DNA of 64,000 nt. Source: Novosphingobium album (ex Liu et al. 2023) (lineage in GTDB: Bacteria > Pseudomonadota > Alphaproteobacteria > Sphingomonadales > Sphingomonadaceae). The notes beneath the pieces were generated by a model. The model searched no databases. It was not told where the DNA came from and saw only the letters and a list, made by a program, of their open reading frames with translations. The number at the start of each line of letters is the position of its first letter. Position 1 is the first letter of the stretch. The stretch spans positions 234,831 to 298,830 of the forward strand of contig NZ_JARESE010000028.1 of NCBI RefSeq assembly GCF_029076845.1, read 5' to 3'. Positions 1-10,200 of the stretch are shown piece by piece. A program made the position numbers and the translations under genes.

Positions 1-575
1 AGATGGCCGGCCAGGAAATCGAGCTCGCCCTCGTCCTTGCCCTTGCCCTTGCCCTTGCCCTTGACCTTGCCCTCGTCCGCCAGCCCGTCGCATTGCGCGA
101 TGATCGAACGGAACACGCCGATCCACGGCGCGGTCCACTGCGGCGGGAATGGCTGGCTGCGGCCGGGCTCCAGCGCGGCGATCTGCCGCGTCAGGGCCTC
201 GAAGCGGATCGCCCTGGGCGTGAGCGTGGCGTCGAGCATCCTGCAGGCGGCATGATGCAGCCTTTGCCTCGGGTCCGCCGCCAGTTCCTCGACCCGGATC
301 TCTTCCAGGAAGGATGCGCGATCGGGCTCGATAATGGCCCGCAGCAAGCCCTTCTTCGAGCCATAGCGCAGGTAGAGCGTCCGCTTGCTGACTTGCGCGG
401 CGGCGGCAATGCCCTCCATGCTCGTCCCCTCGATGCCGTGGCGGGTGAACTGATCGAGCGCGACGTCCAGGATATGCGTGCCCAGGCGCCCGGCGACGTC
501 CTGCGGTGGCCGGCCGGCCCTGGGGCCGCGATCGGGCAGCGGCCTTGCATCGATGGGCAGCGCGCTGTCGCGCAT
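1..575 (-). CDS. TetR/AcrR-family transcriptional regulator, 3' end cut by window edge
   Basis: A DNA-binding repressor that probably controls the divergent efflux operon. The frame opens with ATG at 575 and stays open to the window edge, giving at least 191 residues, so only the last few are missing. The N-terminal helix-turn-helix is clear at about residues 30-75 (GTSMEGIAAAAQVSKRTLYL followed by RYGSKKGLLRAI), the classic TetR signature. The C-terminal ligand domain is not assignable to a subfamily. Near the end a Lys-Gly repeat (KGKGKGKGK) is encoded by a hexanucleotide repeat. The gene lies head-to-head with the outer-membrane factor gene, the arrangement of E. coli CecR/YbiH-type regulators of YbhG-type exporters. 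The assignment to family is secure; the regulatory target is inferred from position. Confidence 0.85.
   Translation of the reverse strand, partial: MRDSALPIDARPLPDRGPRAGRPPQDVAGRLGTHILDVALDQFTRHGIEGTSMEGIAAAAQVSKRTLYLRYGSKKGLLRAIIEPDRASFLEEIRVEELAADPRQRLHHAACRMLDATLTPRAIRFEALTRQIAALEPGRSQPFPPQWTAPWIGVFRSIIAQCDGLADEGKVKGKGKGKGKDEGELDFLAGH
37..72. repeat. Hexanucleotide tandem repeat (TTGCCC x5, one TTGACC)
   Basis: Six consecutive 6-bp units lie inside the TetR gene; the fifth carries one substitution. On the coding (minus) strand each unit is GGGCAA, giving an alternating Lys-Gly tract. The unit length keeps the frame, so copy-number changes would lengthen or shorten the protein without breaking it. 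Confidence 0.8.
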
Positions 576-609
576 CGCGGTTATCCAGCCTTTCTTCCGG
601 CAATCGGAG

Positions 610-660
610 TTGACGACCTCTTCGCAAGTGCAATATATATACCATAGAGTGTACATAATG
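610..660 (+). promoter_or_regulatory. Likely promoter/operator of the efflux operon
   Basis: TTGACG at 610-615 and TATATA at 634-639 are separated by 18 bp, a plausible sigma-70 type promoter reading toward the outer-membrane factor gene. The surrounding stretch 631-658 is unusually AT-rich for this genome and lies between the two divergent starts, the expected place for TetR binding. I could not define a clean inverted repeat, so the operator is inferred. Confidence 0.45.
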
Positions 661-747
661 AAGCCCTCAGGGATGGCCCCTGGCCCGTTTTAGCGAATCC
701 CCGATGGCAGCGAACCCAAGGCAGACCCGCATCATGACGACCGCGCC

Positions 748-2211
748 GTGACCTTGCGGTACCTTGTTCCGGCACGGCCCGCGCGCCTCATCGCGGCCTC
801 GCTGCTGCTCGCGGCATCGGCGTGCTCGTTTGCGCCGCAGCACGTCCGTCCACCCCAGCCCGTGCCCGACCGCTATCCGTCGGAGACGGCCGAGGGCCCT
901 TCCATCGCGCAAGCCGGCTGGCGCGATTTCTTCCCCGATGCCGAGCTGCGGCGGCTGATCGGGGAAGCGCTGGCGAACAACCGCGACATCCGCGTCGCCG
1001 CCGCCCGCGTGGCCGAGGCGCGCGCCGCCTGGCGCATCGAAGGCGCCTCGCTCTATCCCCAGCTCGATGCCGTGGCCACCGGCACGCGCGGCCGCAGCCT
1101 GTTCAACCTGCCGGAAGTGGGCGCCACTCCGATCGAGACCCGGCAGATCAGCGCCCAGCTCAGCGCCAGCTGGGAAATCGACTTCTGGGGGCGCCTGCGC
1201 GCCCTGCGGGACGCGGCGCGCTGGCAATATCTCGCCACGGAGGAATCGCGCCGGGCGGTAGCCACCGATCTGGTGGCGCAAGTGGCCAACGGTTACCTGC
1301 TCGAACGCGAATATGGCGAGCGTAGCGCGCTGGCCCGCGCCTCGATCGATTCGCGCGAGGAAACGCTGCGGATCATGCGGCGGCGCTACGAAGTGGGCTC
1401 GGGCTCGAAGCTCGACATGACGCAGGCGCAGACGCTGCTCGCGCAAGCCCGCATGACCTTGCAGGCGCTCGAACAGGATCGCGCCGTCAATCGCAATGCG
1501 CTCGCCCTGCTGGTGGGGCACCCGATCGACATCGCGCCGGGCTCGCTCGACCTCACGAAAATGGCCGATCACATGGCGCTGCCGCCCGGCCTGCCCTCTG
1601 ACCTGCTTGCCAACCGGCCCGACATCATGGCGGCCGAGGATCAGTTGCGCGCCGCCAATGCCAATATCGGCGCGGCGCGCGCGGCCTTCTTCCCCAACAT
1701 CAGCCTGACCGGCGCCTACGGCACCATGAGCGACGCACTCGACGGCCTGTTCGCGGATGGCAGCAAGGCGTGGAGTTTCGCGCCCAGGATCAGCCTGCCG
1801 CTGTTCAACGCCGGCCGCCTCAAGGGCAATCTCGGCGTTGCCGAAGCGCGGCGCGACCAGGCGGTCGCCGAATACGAACGCACCGTCCAGTCCGCCTTCC
1901 GCGACGTGTCCGACGCGCTCGTCCGCCGCCGGCAGCTCGGCCTGCAGGTCGATACCACGCGCGAGATGCTGCAAGCGCAGCGCGAACGGGCACGGCTGGC
2001 GCAGCTGCGGTTCGACAATGGCCGCTCGGCCTATCTCGAAGTGCTCGATGCCCAGCGCGACCTGTTCGACGCCGAGCAGACGCTGGCCCAGCTCCGCCGC
2101 GCCGAGATCGCCACCGCGGTCGCGCTCTATTCGGCGCTGGGCGGCGGCTTCGTGGCCGACCCGACATTCGACATCGACGCGGCGCAGAACAGCAAGGAAC
2201 AGGCGAAATGA
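748..2211 (+). CDS. Outer-membrane efflux lipoprotein, TolC/NodT family
   Basis: The outer-membrane channel of a tripartite exporter. The 487-residue protein starts at GTG 748, because the nearby ATG at 734 runs into a stop within a few codons. It begins with a lipoprotein signal ending LLLAASAC, so the mature protein should be lipid-anchored at Cys26. The body has the two repeated outer-membrane-efflux (OEP) halves with long amphipathic helices, for example RYEVGSGSKLDMTQAQTLLA in the first half and RFDNGRSAYLEVLDAQRDL in the second. Length matches NodT-type factors (about 460-500). The stop codon overlaps the start of the adaptor gene (ATGA), so the two are translationally coupled. First gene of the operon. 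Confidence 0.92.
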   Translation: MTLRYLVPARPARLIAASLLLAASACSFAPQHVRPPQPVPDRYPSETAEGPSIAQAGWRDFFPDAELRRLIGEALANNRDIRVAAARVAEARAAWRIEGASLYPQLDAVATGTRGRSLFNLPEVGATPIETRQISAQLSASWEIDFWGRLRALRDAARWQYLATEESRRAVATDLVAQVANGYLLEREYGERSALARASIDSREETLRIMRRRYEVGSGSKLDMTQAQTLLAQARMTLQALEQDRAVNRNALALLVGHPIDIAPGSLDLTKMADHMALPPGLPSDLLANRPDIMAAEDQLRAANANIGAARAAFFPNISLTGAYGTMSDALDGLFADGSKAWSFAPRISLPLFNAGRLKGNLGVAEARRDQAVAEYERTVQSAFRDVSDALVRRRQLGLQVDTTREMLQAQRERARLAQLRFDNGRSAYLEVLDAQRDLFDAEQTLAQLRRAEIATAVALYSALGGGFVADPTFDIDAAQNSKEQAK

Positions 2212-3281
2212 CCGTGGCAAGCAGAACCTGGCTCATCCGCGGCGGCATCGCGGCCGCCGTGGCCGTGCTGGCGGTGATCGCGTGGTCGGTGCTGAAGCCC
2301 GCCGGGCTGCCCGACGGCATCGTCAGCGGCAATGGCCGCCTGGAAGCGGTGGAGATCGACGTTTCGGCCAAGACGCCGGGCCGGATCCGCGAGATCGTGG
2401 CGGATGAAGGGCAACTGGTGAAGGCGGGCCAGATCGTCGCCTATATGGACACCGATGTCCTGCGCGCGCAGCTTGCCGAGGCCCAGGCCCAGCTCGCGCA
2501 GGCGATCAACGCCGTGCAAATCGCCGAGACACAGGTGATCCAGCGGCAGAGCGAGCGCGCCTCCGCGCTGGCCACCGTTCGCCAGCGCGAGGCCGAGCTG
2601 AACGCCGCGCGCAAGCGGCTCGGCCGGTCGGAAACGCTGGCGCGCGAAGGCGCGACGCCGATGCAGGAGCGCGATGATGATCGGGCCGCCGTCGAAGGCG
2701 CCTCGGCCACGGTCGAGGCCGCGCGCGCGCAGCTTGCCTCGGTCGATGCCGCCATCACCGTCGCGCGCAGCCAGGTGATCGGCGCCGGCTCCAACGTCGA
2801 TGCGGTGCGCGCCACGATCGAGCGGATCAAGGCCGATATCGCCGACAGCGACTTGCGCGCGCCGCGTTCGGGCCGGGTGCAGTATCGCGTCGCGCAGCCG
2901 GGCGAAGTGGTCGCGGGCGGTGGCCGGGTGCTGAACCTGGTCGACCTGTCGGATGTCTACATGACCTTCTTCCTGCCCGAAACGGTGGCCGGGCGCGTCG
3001 GGCTGGGCAGCGAAGTGCGCCTGGTGCTCGATGCCGCGCCCGAATACGTGATCCCGGCGAAGATCAGCTTCGTCGCCGATGTCGCCCAGTTCACCCCCAA
3101 GACGGTGGAAACCGAAAGCGAGCGCCAGAAGCTGATGTTCCGGGTGCGCGCGCGGATCGATCCGGCGCTGCTGCGGCGGCATATCGACCATGTGAAGACC
3201 GGCCTGCCGGGCATGGCCTATGTCCGCGTCGATCCCCGCGCGCCATGGCCGGCCAATCTGGCCAGGGTGGTGACGGAGTAG
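2208..3281 (+). CDS. HlyD/EmrA-type membrane fusion protein (YhiI-like)
   Basis: The periplasmic adaptor linking the inner-membrane ABC exporter to the outer-membrane factor. ATG at 2208 overlaps the previous stop by 4 bp, giving 357 residues. One N-terminal membrane segment (about residues 8-25) is followed by a lipoyl-like half motif ([20 protein letters not shown]), a long coiled-coil rich in Ala/Gln/Glu (about 75-200), then the second lipoyl half and a beta-barrel ([20 protein letters not shown]). In E. coli the equivalent order yhiI-rbbA-yhhJ encodes proteins of nearly the same sizes as the three genes here. Substrate is unknown. Confidence 0.9.
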   Translation: MTVASRTWLIRGGIAAAVAVLAVIAWSVLKPAGLPDGIVSGNGRLEAVEIDVSAKTPGRIREIVADEGQLVKAGQIVAYMDTDVLRAQLAEAQAQLAQAINAVQIAETQVIQRQSERASALATVRQREAELNAARKRLGRSETLAREGATPMQERDDDRAAVEGASATVEAARAQLASVDAAITVARSQVIGAGSNVDAVRATIERIKADIADSDLRAPRSGRVQYRVAQPGEVVAGGGRVLNLVDLSDVYMTFFLPETVAGRVGLGSEVRLVLDAAPEYVIPAKISFVADVAQFTPKTVETESERQKLMFRVRARIDPALLRRHIDHVKTGLPGMAYVRVDPRAPWPANLARVVTE

Positions 3282-3286
3282 CCTTC

Positions 3287-6049
3287 ATGGCCTCCCGGTC
3301 CTGCCCCGATCCCGCGGCGCCACCCGATTCCGCCGAGCCTGTCGTCCGCCTTGCCGGCCTGCGCCAGCATTACGGGAAGACACAGGCCCTGCGCGGGCTG
3401 GACCTGGACGTGCCGGCGGGCATCATGGTCGGCCTGATCGGGCCGGACGGGGTGGGCAAGTCCAGCCTGCTGTCGCTGATCGCCGGGGCCCGCGCGGTGC
3501 AGGAAGGCCGCGTGCGCGTGCTGGGCGGCGACATGGCCGACCGGCGCCACCGCGAAGCCGTCTGCCCGCGCATCGCCTATATGCCGCAAGGGCTGGGCAA
3601 GAACCTTTATCCGACGCTTTCCGTCGAGGAGAACCTTCAGTTCTTCGCCCGGCTGTTCGGCCATGACGCGGCCGAGCGCCGCCGCCGCATCGACGAATTG
3701 ACGCGCAGCACCGGCCTTTTCCCCTTCCTGTCGCGCCCGGCCGGCAAGCTCTCGGGCGGGATGAAGCAGAAGCTGGGGCTCTGCTGCGCGCTGATCCATG
3801 ACCCGGACCTGCTGATCCTGGACGAGCCCACCACCGGTGTCGATCCGCTGGCGCGCGCGCAGTTCTGGGATCTGATCGCGCGCATCCGCCGGCAGCACCC
3901 GGGCATGAGCGTCATCGTCGCCACCGCCTATATGGACGAGGCGCAGCGGTTCGACTGGCTGGTGGCAATGGACGATGGCGCGCTGCTCGCCACCGGCACC
4001 CCCGCCGAGCTGCTGGACCACACCGGCAGCACCTCGCTGGAAGCGGCCTTCATCGCGCTGCTGCCCGAAGAGCGCAAGCGCGGCCATGCGCCAGTGGTGA
4101 TCCCGCCGCTGGCCGCCGACGCGCAGGATATCGCCATCGAGGCGCGCGATCTCACCATGCGGTTCGGCGATTTCGTGGCCGTGGACCATGTCAGCTTCCG
4201 CATCCGCCGGGGCGAGATATTCGGCTTCCTGGGCTCCAACGGTTGCGGCAAGTCCACGACGATGAAGATGCTGACCGGCCTGCTGCCCGCCAGCGAGGGG
4301 CAGGCCTGGCTGTTCGGGCGCGCGGTCGATCCCCGCGACATCGCCACGCGGCGGCGAGTCGGCTACATGAGCCAGGCCTTCTCGCTGTATGGCGAGCTGA
4401 CCGTGCGGCAGAATCTCGAACTGCACGCGCGGCTTTTCCATGTGCCGGCGGACGCCATCCCCGGCCGGGTGGCCGAGATGGTGGAGCGCTTCGGCCTGGA
4501 GGCGGCGCTGGACGACTTGCCCGAAAGGCTCCCGCTCGGCATCCGCCAGCGCCTCTCGCTGGCGGTGGCGATGGTGCACAAGCCCGAGCTGCTGATCCTG
4601 GACGAGCCGACCTCCGGCGTCGATCCGGTGGCGCGCGACGCCTTCTGGCGGCTGCTCGCGGAGCTGTCGCGGCGCGACAAGGTGACGATCTTCATCTCCA
4701 CCCACTTCATGAACGAGGCCGAACGCTGCGATCGCATGTCGATGATGCACGCGGGCCAGGTGCTGGACAGCGACACGCCCGCGCGGCTGGTCGAAAAGCG
4801 CGGCGCGGCCACGCTGGAAGAGGCGTTCATCGGCTATCTGGTCGAGGCCGGCGGCGACGAGCCCGACGGCGAGGACGAGACCCCGCCCGCGGTGCCCGCG
4901 CCCCGCGATCCGCCCGCGAAGCGGCGCTGGTTCAGCGTGCAGCGGATGCTGAGCTATGTCTGGCGCGAAACGCTGGAACTGCGGCGCGATCCGGTGCGCG
5001 GCACGCTGGCGCTGGCCGGTTCGGTGATCCTGCTGCTGGTCATGGGCTTCGGCATTTCCATGGACGTGAACGACTTGCGCTACGCCGTGCTCGATCGCGA
5101 CCAGAGCAGCATCAGCGAGCGCTATCAGCTCGACATCGCCGGATCGCCCTATTTCATCGAGCAGCCGCCGATCACCGATTATGACGACCTGGACCGGCGC
5201 ATGAAAAGCGGCGAACTGGCGCTTGCCGTCGAGATTCCGCCCGGCTTCGGACGCGATCTCCTGAGAGGCCAGCCCGTGGCGATCGCCGCCTGGTTCGATG
5301 GCGCCATGCCGCAGCGGGCCGAAACCGTGCAAGGCTATATCCAGGGCCTGCACCAGCACTGGCTGTCCGGGCAGATGACCATGGCCGGCGTGCCGGCCGG
5401 CGCGTCGGTCTCGATCGAGAACCGCTATCGCTACAACCCCGATGTCGAAAGCCTGCCCGCCATGGTGCCGACCGTGATCCCGCTGCTGCTGCTGATGCTG
5501 CCGGCGATGCTGGCGGCACTGGCGGTGGTGCGCGAGAAGGAGATCGGCTCGATCATCAATCTCTACGTCACGCCGGTGACGCGCGCCGAGTTCCTGCTGG
5601 GCAAGCAGTTGCCCTATGTGGTGCTGGCCATGGTCAACTTCGCGGTCATGGTGCTGATGGCGGTTTTCCTGTTCGGCGTGCCGCTCACCGGCAGCCTGCC
5701 GGCGCTGGTCGCCGCCGCGCTGATCTATGGCCTGTCTGCCACCGGCATGGGGCTGCTCGCCTCGGCCGTCACGAAAAGCCAGATCGCCGCCCTGTTCCTC
5801 GCCATGGTCGGCACGCTGATCCCGGCGGCGACGTTCGGTGGCATGACCGATCCGGTCTCCTCGCTGGAAGGGCCGGGGCGGATGATCGGCGAGATCTATC
5901 CGGCCACCCACATGTTCACGATCAGCCGGGGCGTGTTCAACAAGGGGCTGGGCTTTGCCGATCTGGGCGGCTCGTTCTGGCCGCTGCTGCTGTCGGTGCC
6001 GGTGATCCTGGGGCTGGCGATCGCGCTGCTGAGAAAGCAGGAGCGCTGA
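3287..6049 (+). CDS. rbbA: RbbA-type ABC transporter: two ATPase domains fused to an ABC-2 permease
   Basis: A 920-residue fusion that both hydrolyses ATP and spans the membrane. I chose ATG 3287, 5 bp after the upstream stop. NBD1 has Walker [10 protein letters not shown] (about residue 54), signature [10 protein letters not shown] and Walker [11 protein letters not shown], but the usual switch histidine is replaced (VATAYMDEA). NBD2 has Walker [10 protein letters not shown] (about 315), a degenerate signature [10 protein letters not shown], Walker [11 protein letters not shown] and an intact H-loop (ISTHFMNEA). From about residue 550 on comes an ABC-2 permease with a large periplasmic loop and about six membrane segments. 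E. coli RbbA (ribosome-associated ATPase, about 911 residues) has the same layout. Here the gene sits in an export operon, so transport is the more likely job than ribosome work. Confidence 0.9.
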   Translation: MASRSCPDPAAPPDSAEPVVRLAGLRQHYGKTQALRGLDLDVPAGIMVGLIGPDGVGKSSLLSLIAGARAVQEGRVRVLGGDMADRRHREAVCPRIAYMPQGLGKNLYPTLSVEENLQFFARLFGHDAAERRRRIDELTRSTGLFPFLSRPAGKLSGGMKQKLGLCCALIHDPDLLILDEPTTGVDPLARAQFWDLIARIRRQHPGMSVIVATAYMDEAQRFDWLVAMDDGALLATGTPAELLDHTGSTSLEAAFIALLPEERKRGHAPVVIPPLAADAQDIAIEARDLTMRFGDFVAVDHVSFRIRRGEIFGFLGSNGCGKSTTMKMLTGLLPASEGQAWLFGRAVDPRDIATRRRVGYMSQAFSLYGELTVRQNLELHARLFHVPADAIPGRVAEMVERFGLEAALDDLPERLPLGIRQRLSLAVAMVHKPELLILDEPTSGVDPVARDAFWRLLAELSRRDKVTIFISTHFMNEAERCDRMSMMHAGQVLDSDTPARLVEKRGAATLEEAFIGYLVEAGGDEPDGEDETPPAVPAPRDPPAKRRWFSVQRMLSYVWRETLELRRDPVRGTLALAGSVILLLVMGFGISMDVNDLRYAVLDRDQSSISERYQLDIAGSPYFIEQPPITDYDDLDRRMKSGELALAVEIPPGFGRDLLRGQPVAIAAWFDGAMPQRAETVQGYIQGLHQHWLSGQMTMAGVPAGASVSIENRYRYNPDVESLPAMVPTVIPLLLLMLPAMLAALAVVREKEIGSIINLYVTPVTRAEFLLGKQLPYVVLAMVNFAVMVLMAVFLFGVPLTGSLPALVAAALIYGLSATGMGLLASAVTKSQIAALFLAMVGTLIPAATFGGMTDPVSSLEGPGRMIGEIYPATHMFTISRGVFNKGLGFADLGGSFWPLLLSVPVILGLAIALLRKQER

Positions 6050-6050
6050 G

Positions 6051-7178
6051 ATGCGCCAGACGCTGTCCAACATCTATCGCCTGGGCGTGAAGGAGCTGTG
6101 GAGCCTCTGGCGCGATCCGATCATGCTGGTGCTGATCGTCTTCACCTTCACCTTCGCGGTCTACAGCGCGGCCTCGTCCATGCCGGAAACGCTGCACAAG
6201 GCGCCGATCGCGGTGGTGGATGAAGACCAGTCGCCCCTGTCGCAGCGCATCGTCTCCGCCTTCTATCCGCCGCACTTCATGCCGCCGGCGATGATCGCGC
6301 CCGCGCAGATCGACCCCGGCATGGACGCGGGCGTCTATACTTTCGTGCTCCACATCCCTTCCGGGTTCCAGCGCGACGTGCTGGCCGGCCGGCCGGCCGA
6401 GATCCAGCTCAACACCGATGCCACCCGCATGACCCAGGCCTTCACCGGCAGCGGCTATATCCAGCAGATCGTGCTGGGCGAGGTGAGCGAGTTCATGAGC
6501 CGCCATCGCGGGACGGCCGCATCGCCGGTGACGCTGGAAACGCGCGCCCGCTTCAATCCGACGCTGGACAAGAGCTGGTTCGGCAGCCTCTCGCAGATCA
6601 TCAACCAGATCACCATGCTCTCGATCATCCTGACCGGCGCGGCCCTGATCCGCGAGCGCGAGCATGGCACGATCGAGCACTTGCTGGTGATGCCGGTGAC
6701 GCCGTTCGAGATCATGGCCAGCAAGATCTGGGCGATGGGCCTGGTGGTGCTGGTGGCTTCGTTTCTGTCGCTGACATTCGTCGTGCGCTGGCTGCTGGGC
6801 GTTCCCATCGCGGGATCGCTGCCGCTGTTCTTCACCGGGGCGGCGCTGGTCCTGTTCGCCACGACCTCGATCGGCATCTTCATGGCCACCATCGCGCGCA
6901 ACATGCCGCAGTTCGGGATGCTGGCGGTGCTGGTGCTGCTGCCGCTGCAGATGCTGTCCGGCGGCACCACGCCGCGCGAAAGCATGCCCAGGCTGGTGCA
7001 GGACATCATGCTGGCCGCGCCGACCACGCATTTCGTCGAACTGGGCCAGGCCATCCTGTTTCGCGGCGCGGGGATCGACGTCGTCTGGCCGCAGCTCATC
7101 GCCGTCACGGCGATCGGCGCGGTGTTCTTCGGCATCGCGCTCGCACGCTTCCGCAAGACCATCTCGTCGATGGCCTGA
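6051..7178 (+). CDS. yhhJ: ABC-2 type permease, YhhJ-like
   Basis: Second permease subunit of the exporter, expected to pair with the permease half of the RbbA-type protein. ATG at 6051 follows the previous stop by one base. The 375 residues show one N-terminal membrane helix (about 22-40), a periplasmic domain of about 130 residues and a C-terminal block of five or six hydrophobic helices. A typical cytosolic loop (REREHGTIEHLLVMPVTPFE) marks ABC-2 permeases of the YhhJ/YbhR group. Last gene of the operon; a strong hairpin follows. Confidence 0.9.
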   Translation: MRQTLSNIYRLGVKELWSLWRDPIMLVLIVFTFTFAVYSAASSMPETLHKAPIAVVDEDQSPLSQRIVSAFYPPHFMPPAMIAPAQIDPGMDAGVYTFVLHIPSGFQRDVLAGRPAEIQLNTDATRMTQAFTGSGYIQQIVLGEVSEFMSRHRGTAASPVTLETRARFNPTLDKSWFGSLSQIINQITMLSIILTGAALIREREHGTIEHLLVMPVTPFEIMASKIWAMGLVVLVASFLSLTFVVRWLLGVPIAGSLPLFFTGAALVLFATTSIGIFMATIARNMPQFGMLAVLVLLPLQMLSGGTTPRESMPRLVQDIMLAAPTTHFVELGQAILFRGAGIDVVWPQLIAVTAIGAVFFGIALARFRKTISSMA

Positions 7179-7189
7179 ACGCCTTGTCC

Positions 7190-7226
7190 GGGCATTGCCG
7201 GGGCAGGCCTTGCCCCGGCAATGCCC
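7190..7226. terminator. Strong hairpin between convergent genes
   Basis: A 16-bp perfect stem (7190-7205 with 7211-7226) closes a 5-base loop just after the YhhJ-like gene and before the convergent nuclease gene. The right arm belongs to a short direct repeat (CCCCGGCAATG repeated to about 7234). No T-run follows on either strand, so Rho-independent termination is likely but not proven. Confidence 0.55.
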
Positions 7227-7249
7227 CGGCAATGCCCCGGCCATCCGCC

Positions 7250-10200
7250 TCAGGCGAACTCGCTCAGCGGTGCCGGCGTGGTGACGAGCACCTGATCGCC
7301 CAGCAGAAGCTGGTTGGTGGCGGGCGAATAGATCAGCTCGCGCCGGTCGCCGGCGAAATCGATGTCCATGCCCGCCGGGCCCGCCGGCAGCGAGATCAGG
7401 TAGTGCTGGCTTTCGATGACCGCGCCCGAACCATAGCGCTGCACGGATTCGATCGCATCCGGCTCGTCGTCGAGCAGGAGCAGATCGCCGCCCTGGTTGA
7501 ACGAGGGGTCGAACGTGACATCGCCATAAGTCAGGTGGACCGTCTCCGCCCCGTCGGTCGTCCCGAACACGTCGAGTACGCCGCCGGCGATGACCGTGCC
7601 GCCCTCGCCCAGCAGAATCTGGGCGGCCGCGTCCGGGGTGATCTCGCCATCGGTGGGCGTGCCGGCCTCGGCGGCGGCGGTGATCGGGGTCAGCGTCGCG
7701 TTCACCACCTGGCTGCCCAGCATCATGGCATGGGCCTGCGCGTCGATCGCCAGGGTGCGGGCGCCATCGTCGAACACCAGCGTCAGCCCTTCCGCGCCCG
7801 CCGGTATCGCCAGCAGCGTATCGCCATCGAACAGCAGCGCGTTCGAACCCTCGCTGGAGACCAGCCAGTCGGCCGCCTCGCCCGACAGGCGGATCACGTC
7901 GCCGCCGCCGTTGAACGAGGGATCGAACGAGATCAGGCCCGCGACGTCGAGCACGGTCACGTCCTGGAACCCGGCCGTGCCGTAGACTTCGCCGCTGCCG
8001 CCGATCTCGCCGGCCCAGCCGTCGGTCGTGACCAGGCGCCACTCGGCGGCATCGCCAAGCGGGAGCACCGCGATCGTCGCGGTGAAGCTGTCGCTGCCGC
8101 CATGCCCGTCGCTGACCGTGACGAGGATCGCGTCGATGCCGGTGAAGCCCGCGTCGGGCGTGTAGACCAGCCCGCCGTTGACCAGCGCCAGCGTGCCATG
8201 CGCCGGATCGGAAGGCGTGTAGGTGAGCGTATCACCATCGGCATCGGTGGCCGAGATGCCGAAGGCAAGCGACTTGCCCGAAAGCGTCGACAGCGCGGCC
8301 GTGTCGGGATCGAACACCGGCGCCCGGTTGTCGCGCGCCAGAATGTCCACCGTTACCGTCCCCAAGGTCGAGGTCGTGCCGTCCACCACGGTGTAGGTAA
8401 AGCGGGCGCTGCCCACGAACCCGGCATCGGGAGTGAAGATCACCGTGCCATCGCGCAAGGCGACCGTGCCGTGCGTGGCGCCCGAGACCTGGACCAGAGC
8501 CAGCGCGTCACCCTCGGCGTCGCTGTCATTGGCCAGCAGGGCGGCGGCGCTGACGCTGACCGCGGTGTTGACGCGCGTGGACAAGTGATCCTCGTTCGCC
8601 ATCGGCGCGTCGTTGACCGGCGTGATGGTGAGCAGGAAGCTGTCGGACGCGCTCGCCACGCCGTCGCTGGCGGTGACGGTGATGGTCAGGCTGCCGTTGA
8701 AATCGAGCGGCGGAGTGCCGCTGAAAGCGCCCGTCGTCCCGTTGAAATGCAGCCAGGCGGGCAGCGCATCGCCATTGGGCAGCCGCGCGGTGTAAGTCAG
8801 GCTGTCGTTGTCGGGATCGGTGAACGCGCCCGAAGGCAGCGCGAACGCGATCGCCGCATCCTCGGGCGAGGAGACGTCGGGCAGCGCCTTGACCAGAAGC
8901 GGGCTCCGGTTGCTGACCACCTCGTCCTGGCCCTGGATGTTGAGGCGAAGCTGCGCGGTATCGACCAGGCCATGGGCGTCCTGCACCTGATAGGTGAACG
9001 CGTCCACGCCGAACTGGCCGGCATTGAGCGCCTGCGTCGCCGCGCGACCCTGATCGAGCGTATAGCTCCACGAGCCGTCCGCCGCGATGGTCAGTGTGCC
9101 GTAAACGCCGTCGAGGACCAGTTCCTCATCCAGCACGAGCAGCGTGCCCTCGGCGCTTTCCAGCCCGGTGCGCGCGCCCGTGACCGTCAGCGTCTCGCCA
9201 AGGCCCAGCGCCAGATCGGCATCGGTGTCGTTGGTCAGGACATTGCCCTCGGCCGCCGAATTGCCATCCTCGACCAGCGCCGGGCCGGTGTTGCCGTCAT
9301 CGACGCCGATCGGCGCGTCGTTGACCGCCGCCGAGGCGCTGACCGTCACACCGCCAAACTTCAGCCGTTCGACGCTGACCAGCGTGTCGGTGCCCTCATC
9401 GCCGACGGTGTCGGTCACGGTCGCGCCGCCATCGGTCACGTCATAGTCGCTCCACGCGCCGGCATAGGCCGCCGTGTCAGAACCTTCGCCGCCATCGATA
9501 TCGTCGTCGCCGCCATTGCCGGTGATCGTGTCGTCCCCGCCCTTGGCATGGAAGCTGTCGTCCTCGGCCGCGCCGACCAGCGTGTTCGCCTCGCCATTCT
9601 GGACCTGCACCGAATAGAACGTGACCGAGTTGCCGATCTCGTTGCCGCTGATCAGCAGCGACTGGCCGATCGGGCTGTGCGCGGCCGAAACGAAAGTCTG
9701 CACCTCCGGCCCCAGATCCTCGGCGGTTTCGGGCTTGTAGGTGACGAAGACCGCGTTTTCCGGGTCGGTCACGTCATAGACCATGAAGCCGCCGACGCGT
9801 TCGAGGCCGACGAAGGCATAGAGCCGCCCGTCGATCTCGCCGATGGTGACGCCTTCTGGCTCGGGGCCCTTGTCGTCGGAGCGGGTATCGACCGACGAGG
9901 GACTCACGCTCTGGTTGGAATTGAACAGTTCGGGGTGCGTCGCCGCGATGATCGATTCGAACTCACCGCCCGTCTCGCGCACCTTGGTGATCGAGCCATC
10001 GGCTTCCTGCCGGAAGATCGAGATGCCACGGCCGCCCAGCGTGTAGATCTGGTCGTAATCGCCATCGCCGTCGGTATCGCCCAGCTTGGTCAGGATGTTG
10101 AGCCGGCCCAGTTCCTCGTCCGCTTGCAGGCTTGCCGCGTCGGGGAACGCGGTGGGATCGAGCGTGACCGACTTGAGCCGCGCGATATCGGTTTCCTCGA

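Noticed and set aside
3..647. 214-residue plus-strand ORF at the left edge
   Set aside because: Antisense to the TetR gene; the start is a translation of the hexanucleotide repeat (Leu-Ala repeats).
3218..6073. 951-residue minus-strand ORF
   Set aside because: Antisense shadow of the RbbA-type gene; His/Gln/Arg-rich low-complexity sequence with no domain.
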